A stretch of 64,000 nucleotides of DNA from Paralvinella palmiformis. Taxonomy: Eukaryota; Annelida; Polychaeta; Terebellida; Alvinellidae. A program made the position numbers and the translations under genes. The notes under the pieces are model-generated. The model was not told the DNA's origin. It made no database searches and saw only the letters and a program-made list of their open reading frames with translations. Within the stretch, counting starts at the first letter, position 1; each line of letters begins with the position of its first letter. The DNA lies in contig JAODUP010000445.1 in NCBI GenBank assembly GCA_025642065.1, forward strand, positions 124,001 to 188,000, given 5' to 3'. This document shows, in pieces, positions 12,441 to 23,600 of this stretch.

Positions 12441-12879
12441 CACTTCCCGTACTGACTACAATGTTAATAACATCAATTATCACCATTCTGGTATATGCTT
12501 AGAAATGATTTGAGGACTCACTGCTAGCATGGTCCCATATAAAACCATTATCATACTTTCTGTCGGGTTAAGTTGCTAATCCAACCAAAAGTACCCGTGT
12601 TTGTAGGATCTTTCAGCTGGAAGTCCCTTACTGACCATATGTCACATTTGTGTGATCAGTGCTAATCGCTCTCCCAGTCGCTTCAATCGGCAGAATGTTT
12701 ATAGTTAATGGTGTGGCGATCAGTTAATGTTACAAACTATTTGATCATCGGATAACAGCAATACATTATTCATTTGTTGTTCAGCAGATATGCCTGAAAA
12801 TCTTTGCCTTACGTCTATTTTAAATTTGTTTTATCAAGCGAGATATAAGAATTTCCAAATTTTTACTTTGGAATTTTAG

Positions 12880-13015
12880 GCTCAAACAAATAATTAAAAA
12901 TTTCCCAAGACTAGGATTTGTATTTTGGTCGAAGTATGAAGAATGTCTCATCCTTGATTTTACTTCACTGTATTTGGAGATTGTTTGGCCCATTTAACCG
13001 CCATACATGCAAAAC
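12880..13015 (+). repeat. degenerate SINE family A copy
   Basis: GTCTCATCCTTGATTTTACT, TGTATTTGGAGATTGTTTGG and CCCATTTAACCGCCATAC follow the family A body in order, with many substitutions. The head is hard to read. Confidence 0.6.
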
Positions 13016-13209
13016 TAACAACATTTCTACATTTTAATAAGCTTTAATATTTATTAAAAAATCATCTTGTTAATAACATTATTAGATTAACCCATTTAAT
13101 TTAATGGTAAACATAATGACAAGCAAGAAAAGTTGTTAGTTCAGTTTTCCAAATAATTCTGTTAGCACAGCACATACAGAGGTCTGGAGAATAAACCACT
13201 AGCTTGCTG

Positions 13210-13502
13210 CAGACATGGGGTCACTTCAATTCCGGAATTGGAATTGATTATTTAAAAAAAAAATGGAATTGAAAAAATTGGAATTGAAGTTTCCTACAAC
13301 AAATTTAAGCCACAAATTAATTTACCATTTAATTTTTTAGTTCAGAAATATTTATCCCATGATAATCCTACTTGGAATATAAACTACTCAGAGTAGGTAT
13401 TCCAAGTAGGTACTCGGAGTACCTACTCATTAATTGTGGTAAAAAGAGTTGGTGAAAAATGGAATTGATAAATTTGATTTGGAATTGACCAAATGGAATT
13501 GC
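13210..13502. mobile_element. non-autonomous hAT-type element (GGAATTG family)
   Basis: It starts CAGACATGGGGTCA at 13210, the mirror image of the end of the hAT remnant at 6297. It has GGAATTG-rich subterminal parts at both sides (13232-13275 and 13460-13502). Its centre at 13366-13428 is a cluster of inverted GTAGGTATTCC/GGAATACCTAC-like motifs. No transposase is encoded. The right end lacks the expected CCCCATGTCTG, so it is probably truncated. Confidence 0.65.
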
Positions 13503-14050
13503 TGTTTAGATTATTTCCACCATGTAACAGTTAAATCAGAAAAAGTCTTAACACTTATAGAATCACTGCAATAGAAGTTCCTGTACTTTTCGTGGAACCG
13601 TCAATTGATAATATACTTGATATTCATCTGGCTTATAAAAGCTCTACTTCATCTTCTACGTGCCATCTTGGCCACAGACTTCAGACACCATGGCCCTCCT
13701 AACTGATCATTACATAACGCACTACTGGTTACTGTATAAAATTTAAAAAAAAAACATGTATAATATCTATTCTGGACACAATACTTGCCAGTTTGTACTA
13801 TTGTAGTGTCTTCGGCTTAAATTATTATGATAAAGTACTGGGATGAACGTATTAAATGTTACCAGCTTTATAAGAGTTTCTCCTTTGTAGTTCTTAGCGC
13901 TGGGTTATCTCAATGCTAAATACTTATTTTAATTCTATGACAAGAAGTCACCGTGATATTGCCACTTACTGTATATTAGTTTGTGGTGTGTGTTCAGGCG
14001 AAACCCAACTCCTAAAACTCATCTCTGGCTTGACTACTGTTATCACAGTT

Positions 14051-14264
14051 CCCACAGCCAAGAGGGGTGCCTCCGTGGTCTAGCGGTAGCGTGTTGGACC
14101 ACAGATCACTACCACCCGTGTTCGAATCCCGGCGTAAGCATATCTGAAGGTTGTTTCGTCTTTCACTTCGTCTCATTATCTTTGGAAGTCGCTTGGCCCA
14201 TTTTGCCTACCTTATGCACAAAAGTGGCCATAAAACATCAATCATCATCATCCCACAGCCAAGA
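14051..14264 (+). repeat. SINE family A copy with exact 13-bp target-site duplication
   Basis: The element is 14064-14251. CCCACAGCCAAGA flanks it at 14051-14063 and 14252-14264. The head (GCCTCCGTGGTCTAGCGGTA) and B-box (GTGTTCGAATCCC) are almost consensus, so this is one of the best copies for defining the family. Confidence 0.93.
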
Positions 14265-14515
14265 AAATACTATTTTCCAGGACAGAATTACCATTTACCA
14301 GGACAAAGTTTACAAGATTTAAAGGTAATAAATCAAAATACTTGTCTTGTGAAAAAGCATATCATATTTATTCAATTGATTATTGACATTTTTATGGTAC
14401 AGCCTCCTCCTCACCCCTTCTAGCTGTCTGATCCACCCACTTTTATTTGAATTTTAACTAACACGGGATATCAAGACTATATATCAGTACATATATTATT
14501 TGTGGTTTTATTATA

Positions 14516-14590
14516 GTACACATTATTTGTACAGCGCCTTTGAATGGCTCCTGCTAGTAAGGGTGCCTTATTAAATATACATTTTTATCA
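14516..14590 (+). repeat. LINE 3'-end fragment
   Basis: TTTGTACAGCGCCTTTGAAT, GGCTCCTGCTAGTAAGGGTG and CTTATTAAATATACATT match almost base for base the 3' untranslated end of the L2/CR1-like LINE at 56436-56510. It is therefore an extremely 5'-truncated copy of that LINE or a SINE borrowing its tail. Confidence 0.75.
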
Positions 14591-14599
14591 TTATTGTTT

Positions 14600-15200
14600 A
14601 TTCATACATTTTATTCTAAGTGATTTTTTTTCACATGCAATATTATTTGGACAGTTCCAGATTTTGTCAGATTCAAGGATATTTCCATGACCTGGAAAAT
14701 GAATACGGTATGTTGTTTTCCTGGACGCGTGGGAATCCTGTGTTCTGCAATAAAAATGGTAGGCCTACAGTGTTGCGGGTCATAATTAATAGTAATAGTG
14801 TAGACTTAAGCAAGTACCTTTACTACCTGGAGCCATTCAAATATGTTGTATAGTGATACCCGAAAATATGTGTCGTCTAAAACCCAGTTAGAATATTTAA
14901 CACATTCGTCAAGTGTGGAAATCAAACTGGCTCGAGTACAAAGCCTGTATGTGTCCATCTGGATAACATTATATGTAAAAGGTACTGACTGTTCTTATTG
15001 GACTCTGTTATAACAGAATATAAACTAAAAATAGATTTAAGTTGATCGTATGAAACACAATTAAACATTTAAGCCACACACTTTTACATTAATAAAGTTA
15101 ACGATGACAGCATAGTTGTCAATTTGTAGTTTATCCAGAACAACTTACAGATAATTCAATTATACTCACAACCAACACATGATCTCAGAATATCCTGGTC
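14600..15200. other. gene-free stretch
   Basis: A 77-codon open frame at 14620-14853 has no splice context and no recognisable family. I see no other feature. Confidence 0.4.
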
Positions 15201-15749
15201 TGCAAACTGGAATGCGTTGGTCCGGATCTTACCGTTTTTTTATTGCACACCGGCCTGGTTTTTGTGTCAGACTTGATATTTCTGATTGGCCAGTTAAATA
15301 GGTTAGTCGTTTTTCAAGTGATTCACGCTATAGTTGTTGTGTACGGGTTCTGAACGATTACCTCACTTTACTGTCTGTCGATTCGTTCCGGTGTGTGAGA
15401 TCTAGGCTCAAAGAAGTCGAACACATTTTCGCTATATCGTATTAGTTTTATTACGTAGATAGATGTATAATAATGTCTTATCAATCCTGAACCAATTAAG
15501 AACTGTGCGTGTAGTGTGAATTGTTGTTGTTTTGTCATCGTGCCTGCGTTTGCCTTAGTGTAAACTAAAATGTGGCGCGTGCGTCGTGATCGTGATGAAG
15601 TGTCACCATGCGTTGTACCCTAACTATCTTCTGTAAGTGCATCGGCTCTCCCGACTGCGTCGAGAACGTGTATTACTGTATAGTGGTGAAGCAGTCAGCT
15701 GATCCTTAGTGCGCTCTTAGTACTAGCACGATGGGACAGAGTGAGCAGG
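15200..15749 (+). promoter_or_regulatory. CpG-richer region, candidate alternative promoter/first exon
   Basis: Against an AT-rich background this segment has many CpG dinucleotides (for example GTGGCGCGTGCGTCGTGATC near 15572) and CCAAT-type ATTGG near 15285. It ends in a short ATG frame at 15731 followed by a good donor GTAAGT at 15750. Joined to the 21474 exon of the ankyrin gene it would be out of frame, so it could only be a 5' untranslated exon, use a different acceptor, or belong to another transcript. Confidence 0.35.
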
Positions 15750-15759
15750 GTAAGTTATA

Positions 15760-16990
15760 TAAGCGTCTGCATGCCAGTATATGGTATATTACAGTAATTG
15801 TTCATGTTCGGTTGTAAAAGGAGTGGCCGTGGAAAGGTGATGGATGATAGTCTATCCAAGGTTATTGTCTGTATAGGTAACTGAAACAACGTTGTGTTCG
15901 TAAATTCATAGCTATCCATGATAAGAGGACTAGCTGTGATGTTTTATTATCAGTGAAGTAATCCCCGAAGCACTCCATGCATGGATATCTACAGTCGGGA
16001 TGTGAGTTTTAAATTATCGGGAGCAGTACTGTTTTCTTTCTTATGAGTTATCGTCACATTTATCATGGTAGGACTGGCATAAAACTCCGCCCATAATTTC
16101 CTCAAACTATTCCTTGAGTATAATTTTTATTTTTTTGTTTTATAATTTTCGACCTTTGAAGTCTTCGGAAATTGTTTACACTACGCTCTCTGTGTGTAAT
16201 TGTCCCCTTTGATGTAACATTTATAAACAAAATATAATTAACTAATTTGTAGAATGTATATCTATAGTGAAATTCTAGCGTGTTATATTGGATCAGATAT
16301 GAACTTCACCCCCTCTCTCTGTGTGCATGCGTGTGTGTGTGTGTGTCGCGTGCGTGCATGTTATGCTGAGTCTTTATGAGTACGAGCGTGCAGATAGACA
16401 CGCATGTTTATGCGCTAGCTCAAGTGTGCATTGTGCGTTTATACATTTAGTAATCACTAGATCTAATGTCAGGTAGACATATTCATGGGCGCGACTACAA
16501 GAAAAGATTTGAATAATATTTACATATTGATTTCCGGGGGTAGTGACTATATAATAGTATATGGTACACGTAAGATTCATGTTTAGACTTAGATCTATTA
16601 TTCTATATCACTGTGATGACTTGTAATGCCTTATATGTATGTTATCAGTGTTTCCCATAATCTTTAACTGTTATAACTTAGACGTGTAGTACTTTGATTG
16701 ATATTACCGCTGTTTGGTTATAGTATTTCCGACAGAACTTTATGCCATTATTATGATTAATGATTGTACAAAATGTATATAGATCTATATTACCTCGATC
16801 AGTTTATCTACAAAAGTTCAGTAAATAGAATGACAGCCATGCCAGTCTGCCCTCGACACCGACTGCACATTTATTGATGTACATGTCACCAGTCACCAGG
16901 TGAAAATATTTCTGAAGCACCCTGGAATTGTACCATGTCCTTGTTCACCAGTGTGCATATTATAATACAGACATAAAACGCCGCCATATT
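15760..16990. other. gene-free stretch
   Basis: Contains a TG microsatellite at about 16325-16350. No coding region or known repeat was recognised. Confidence 0.4.
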
Positions 16991-17029
16991 TTTCCATAGC
17001 TCATGAATATTTATTAGATCCCTGTCAGT

Positions 17030-17560
17030 ATTAAGTATGGCGTACGCCGATTGGCTAACAGCCTCGGTGCGCGATAACTCGGGCCAAGACAGAGGCTGAC
17101 GCGAGTATGACCTGTGTTTGTTTGTGTGTGAAGAAGTGGGTTATCTGGCCTTATAAAGAAGCCTACACATCTATCGGCCCGAGCCTCTAGCTGTACAGAA
17201 CCACAGCGGTGGTTCATTTGATAACATCATCTATTGTTCGCTTCTACGCCGGGCGACGGCTATAAGACGATATTGTTGTTTAAAAGTAGCCGTATGACCG
17301 ATCGGTGTCCAGTGTCCATCACCAGCTGAGAAATATTCATGGCATATTGGCCGGTGTCTGCCATTAATAGCAGTAGATTGCGGTGGAACAGGGTGTATAC
17401 GTTGAGTTATGTTTTTGACTACAAGAGACATTTCAATAAACGATACCAGTGGACGTCTATGGCCGCCGCCGCTATCCAGTTGTTGACGAACTGCCGTTCT
17501 GAGTTTGGCATGGACGGAAACCCGTCGGGCAGCCGCAGTAAATTCGACATAAGTATTCGG
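17030..17560 (+). promoter_or_regulatory. probable promoter of the ankyrin-SOCS gene
   Basis: A GC- and CpG-richer island lies just upstream of the first coding exon at 17636. GATTGGCTA (an inverted CCAAT box) occurs near 17049 and CTTATAAAGAA, a TATA-like element, near 17150. The transcription start would be about 30 bases after the latter. Placement is inferred from composition and distance only. Confidence 0.45.
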
Positions 17561-17635
17561 GCCTTCGTCTTATCCAGTGATTTCCTTTAAGTAGAGTCAA
17601 TTTTTGTTTGCTGTAATAAAAATCAACAACTACCA

Positions 17636-17659
17636 ATGACGGATGTTAGCATTATGCAG
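17636..17659 (+). CDS. ankyrin-SOCS gene, coding exon 1 (24 nt)
   Basis: Encodes MTDVSIMQ, ends CAG before GTAAGC at 17660, and joins in phase 0 to the 21474 exon. Context ACCAATGA is a reasonable start context. Needs transcript support because such a short exon is easily mimicked by chance. Confidence 0.6.
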
Positions 17660-20600
17660 GTAAGCACGTAATTGGTTGGGGGGGGGGGGGTACCTGTTAG
17701 GGATATGTATATTGTGTTGCTTTGATTTAACCAGTAATTTTATGCCTGGACCTTAATTCACCCATCATTTGACCATGCCCAAGGGCCAAGCCGAGGAATT
17801 AAATATTAACCGGCAAGTTGGAACATGCCGACTGACAGTACTCTTTTTGGAGTTAAGTCGGGTCAAACAATTACCTGTTTGTATGGTGAAATGGATCTTC
17901 AGACCCTGTCTTAATGATTGACCTGTACTCAGAATATGCTGTCTGGTGGGTGCCACACCGGGTCAGTTTGTGGTAATTAGACTAGTTCTAGCCTTCATTA
18001 AACAGCACTATGAATATGTGCTACTGGCCCTAACTTAACTGGGCGTTGGTCTATATTATTTAGGGCACTGAAGTGCATAGAGATTAAGAAGAAAAAAATT
18101 CTGCTTTTAATGATCGAGATCAGCCAAAGAAAGGTTGGACTACGCAACAAATTATGGATGTTTTTCTGAGCAAGATTTCTAGAACCAGAACTCCGTAGGC
18201 CACCCTCATAACTACTAGACCGTCACCATGTAACCTGTTGACTAGGTCAAGCAAAACATTCACAATGATTTTACCATCCAAGTGATATGCAAGCTTTGTT
18301 GTGTCATGTAATCATTGTTGGAAGCTTCTCAGTAACTGTCCATTTATTTGTCACTTGGGAGTGCCCGAGAAAGGTGATTATGATCATGAAATTATGATTG
18401 ACACTGTCTCGGTCTTGTGTATGTATTATATAGAGCACGACGATGTAACATTCTAACTGTGTCAGTGTGTTTCTTTTATCACCAGTCTATATCTAGCCAT
18501 CTACTGATATAGTTTAAACAAACTTAACAGATTGCATCAGTTGCCATACATCATGTGTATCTACTGCACGGTGTCAACAGCAGATTATGACTCACAGATT
18601 TAGCAGAAATACTTGTTATGCCTTGATGCTGTTTGTTATTGTGTGATACAATGCTGTATGATCAATAATCCAGCACACATCCTGATCTAAGTGGACCATT
18701 TGTGTAGAGTTCACTGTCAGTATTTATTTGACCGTGCATGGGCTTAGATTTTCACCTTAACTGCCTTAAACCACGTGGCATAACCAGTATCATTCCTCGG
18801 TGGCTTTTTTGTTTGCACTTCTGTGGCATATTGGTTAGAGCACTGCACTCCAAGACCAAGCCATCAGCTTACAGTGGGTTCGAATTTGATTCACACCTAC
18901 CATTGTCGGATGCTTCCCTAAGGTGTCGCTAATCAACCAGAATTAATTCACTGACGTGTTTCGGGTGGTCAGTATCGCACTGAACTTCTGTATTCTTAAC
19001 TGCAACACTCTGCTACATTTCAATGAAAGGATGCACATATCTGGGAATAGTCAATGAAAATATCATGGATTTAAAAAAGCCCTTGTCTGACAGAAACTAT
19101 TGATGACTGAAACTTAAAGTTATTTCTCTATTACATATTATACATTTTCACTGACATATTAATTGCATTCTTAGTCATTTATTAACATTATGAAGTTAGT
19201 CAGTTGCTATTAAATGTAAAAGTACTAAAACAATGTATATTTCTACCATGTCGTTAGTACAGTTAAGATTTGTCTTATACTAAGTTATAGTTATACCAAC
19301 TCATTATACTAATCCAGCAGATGATAATTATCAAACCATTCTGAACCTAATCTTGAACCATGCTTTGTTATCTCTGATATGGTATTAGACAACAGGGAAA
19401 TCAAATAGTATACGAGTTTGGTTGGATGATGATTGATGTTTTATGGCCACTTTTGTGCACAAGGTAGGCTAAATGGGCCGAGCGACCTCCAAAGGTAATG
19501 AGGCGAAGTCAAAGACGAAACAACCTTCAGATATGCCCACTCCGAGATTTGAACACGGGTGGTAGTGATCTGTAGTCCAACATGCTACCGCTAGACCACG
19601 GAGGCGCCCCACGAGTTTGATTGGACAACTTTCCACTAATTATCTCTGATGTCTCACTTCAGTTATTCTGATTAATATAATCATGTATTCTGAGTGTGTG
19701 TGTATATTGAGCCATTATAGCACAGTTAGTTAGAGCATAGGTCATGATAGGACTCATAGCTGAACAGTCGTGGGTTTTTTTAATTTCAAGTATATTTACT
19801 ATCTAGGGTCTGTATACATATGTATGTGTGGATATAATTAAAAAATAACTGGCATGCATAATTTCAACCCAAGACAATTAATAATGTATGTGAAAAACGA
19901 CAAATGCATAAGATCAGTGAAGCACATTTTATTGATATTAATAGTTGTTTGGGGGATATTTTGAGCTTGCCACTGCCAGCTTCATACAGATATCAACCAC
20001 TGATATAATTTTAGCCACATACACGTCCCCGATCTAATACATGTGTGCACTAATTACCAAGGCCAGTAAACTAGTACATTAGCACTGATTAGATCTAGTG
20101 CGGAAACCAATTGGCCAATCACATTACAGTTTACATTTTAGAACGTTTTAAGTTAACGCTTGTTGAAAATCTGGGAAAGTTGTTCTATTTCATCATCCAT
20201 TCAATTTAAACACCAGTTAGGAAATTAATCAATTATTGCCACAAATCAAATTGCATCAGATTAATCGTTTACTCATCACAGACTTAATCTCAAGTCAACT
20301 GAATTAATTTAAAAAGGGGATGTTAAAGATCCCCTGAAGATGTAATACACTCTGGCAGTCACAGCCCTTGGGCTTTTTCTAGGGGCTGTTTCAGCTCTAT
20401 CTGTCCATACTGGTCACCAATGAGAGGTGGGGGATGTTACAGGGACAGTCGCTCATTATAAGGGACCACACTGGAAATAAATGCTTGAACTTTCATGTGC
20501 TATCCCTGTTTCATTATCACAGATCAATAGAATTAAAGTAATTTTTGGTGAAATGAATATGCTCCCTGTGAAACACAAACACACATGTTATATATTATCC

Positions 20601-23600
20601 TTAATATTACAATTTGAAATAGCAATGATTAAATTTATATAAACCTTAATTAATACACTCTAACTAACTGCGCTATCACAGTAACAGTTACCCTATAAGT
20701 AATTTCGTTGATACATGGGGTCAGGGTGTATAGGCATATTTTGTTCTCCTGTACAGTATTCAAATTTTTATGTTTCAATAGTTTTTATTTATTTTTTGTT
20801 TTTATGTAAAAACCCACTAATGGTGAAAATGCAATCGTAGTGATCAGTATATATACAAGGCAAGTACTGACTGCCAGACTGTTTTTTGATTATAATGTTT
20901 TTACACATCCTGCCAGAGTAATGTCTTACCGTAGTACTGGTAACAACTCTGTGATGACAGAAATAACGGTTGTTGGTTTTTTGGTTGGACTTTATATACC
21001 AAAATTTCTGAACCACAAATCTAGGTTAATTATGATAGGTATGTGGTAAACATGTCAAGTATACTGCATCTTAGGTTGAAATATATTACAGTACATACTA
21101 ATTTTATGTTGTTGTTAATGTTATGTCCTTGGCAAAGTCTTGTACTATTATTAGCCATTTTACATATTAAATGTCAGAAATCAGAATTTATGGCTGTTTT
21201 CATTTTGAAAACAGATCAGTATGTCGTATCTGGAGGAGTATATGTTGAAACTCAAGTATAAAGTCACGTCATTTCTTTTATTATACCCACATGAACATAA
21301 TGGCTATGATAAATCACTTGACTATTCACTGCTGAATTATATAATATGCTGTTGTCATACATTGTCATGTATATAATATTCTTGCTTTCAGTCAACTTCA
21401 CAGTTTTTAAAATTAATTACTCTATTTTATCCACCATAGCAGTATTCAGATAAGAGTTACTTGTTTTCTCTAGACTCCTACGCTCTTGCCGCAGTTTGTT
21501 GGGTTGCCAGCCTGGCCACAGCGTTTTCTGCGTTCAGTGAATTCACAGCTGAACAGCATCTACCAGTATTGTCATGTTGTGTTTGGCACCTCGAAATACC
21601 AGCCTCAGCAGCCCTCTGACGAGTCGGTCACGCTTGCAAGATCCCTGTTTGACATCCTCAATCAACGTTGCGCAGTAGATCCAGATGATGTGGAAGGGCT
21701 TGCAGAAGCCAAAAGCAAACTGAGAGAATGTCGTGACCTGGAGTCATTACAGATGGTTACAAATGTTGATGGTTACAATGTACTACAGGTAGCAGTTATA
21801 CATGATGACAGATCATTTCTTCAGGTATATTATGAATACATAATTATAACTTAGTGAATATAACCAGATTTCTGTAAAATGTCATAAATACTAGCAGTGA
21901 CAAATGTATTGGCTACATCTGTATGCTGGGGAACTATATATGTGTAAAAGTTCTCTTGAATTTCTGTCAAAGCAATTAATGCGTATCCAAGAATGTCACA
22001 CACACTTAAATTATTATTTTCATTATCATATAATGTTCAAGATTGTTAATTTTTCAGGTTCTTCTGTCTGAAGGATGTGATCTTAACAGTGGAAAATGTA
22101 GCCTTCCCTTACATTTGGCTTGCAAGCTTGGCAATTCTGAACTTGTGGAGTTCCTCCTCAGTCATGGTGCTAAGCCAAACCTGGAGACTGGTATGTGCTA
22201 CCCAAAGCCTCATACGCCAGTGCGGCACGTCCCGTCTCGGTTCCACTTCCTGGAGACTGATATCTATGCCTGTGATACTGACCAACAGTTACCGATGATG
22301 TATGCTATACAAGCAGACAAGGTGGACATCCTACAGATGTTAATGGAAGTCTATCAGCCAAAATACATCTGGCCATATCATCGCCAACCACTGCACCATG
22401 CCTGTAAGTATGGAGCCTTCCAGTGTATAGAATACCTGGTGGAAGGAGGTCAACAGGACCTTCATGAGGTTGATGATGAGGGTATGACACCTCTCTTGCA
22501 TGCTGTTAAATGGGGAAAGAAGTTTGCTCAGTTTCTCATAGAAGCAGGGGCCGATATCCATGTGTTGTCATCACAGCACACAACTGCTCTTCATGAGCTA
22601 TACCTACACATCCAAGACCCTCTAGAATTGTACGAGACAACCAGATATTTACTGGCCACCGGCCTGGAGCATGATATCAGTGTTACTGATGTTAACAACA
22701 ACACAGCTCTCCATGCCTTGATATCGCAGGTGAACTGTTTGGTCAACTCATTCCCGAGCAGCCGGCACAGTGAAGAGGAGCAGCTAGAATTTGATGAACA
22801 GGTCTTGACGACCATTGAGCTTCTACTCATAAACAACTGTGATCCAAATGTGATTAGCAACAGCGGGGTCACTGCTCTTCATAAGCTCCTTCTTAGCTTT
22901 GACTTTGTCATCAGCAATGATCCAACAGGAATCACGCTGGAGACACTCCCAGTCCGTGAGAAATACAAAATTGATTTCAACATGTTGTATTTGTCATTGA
23001 AGGTCCTTTTGAGGCATGGCGGTTTGCCGAATATTATAACTGGGGCAGGACGAACTTCTTTGGTAATGCTGTTGCATAGTATGCTGAATGTAGAACCAGC
23101 TAAGATGGACGATTATGTTGATGGCTTTCAACGCTGCTTCCTTCTCCTTTGTCATTATGGCGCCGAGCCGAGCTACTCACTTCCAACACATATAGCCACC
23201 ATCATAACCCTCTGTAAGTTTGGTCACAAATGCCTATCACAGCGGAATTCATGTGTTAAGAGTATGATGTCCGATTTTTTAAAGTCAGTTCTTGCCATAC
23301 TGCTTCAGCATGGACTTGATTCAAACCACTGCAGTCTGAGAAGCCGAAGAGAGGTAGAGGGCGACAGTGGAAATCTTCTTGTTGAACTAGTCAAACTGGC
23401 ACGATTCATCCGAGCACCTTCGGACTTCGATTTCATCCATGGTTGGGTGCTTACATCACTTCAGTGGGGCGCCAACCCCGACATAGAACCGTATCCGTCG
23501 GACTCTATAATATGTCATTCGCAGAGTTCCATCTATCTGAAGACCAAGGGCAGTCAGCCCGTCAATCAGTATATGTACCATATCCAAGATGTGGCACCAC

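Noticed and set aside
13981..14423. 113- and 90-codon plus-strand frames
   Set aside because: They run through the SINE at 14064-14251 and have no independent support.
15731..15749. MGQSEQ frame as first coding exon of the ankyrin-SOCS gene
   Set aside because: It leaves one base before GTAAGT, which puts the 21474 exon out of frame. The 17636 exon fits in phase.
17339..17590. 83-codon plus-strand frame in the promoter zone
   Set aside because: It ends in a stop at 17588 without a usable donor joining the next exon in phase, and shows no recognisable domain; more likely 5' untranslated sequence.
22305..22872. Minus-strand open frames within the ankyrin exon
   Set aside because: Shadows of the coding strand of exon 22058-23899.
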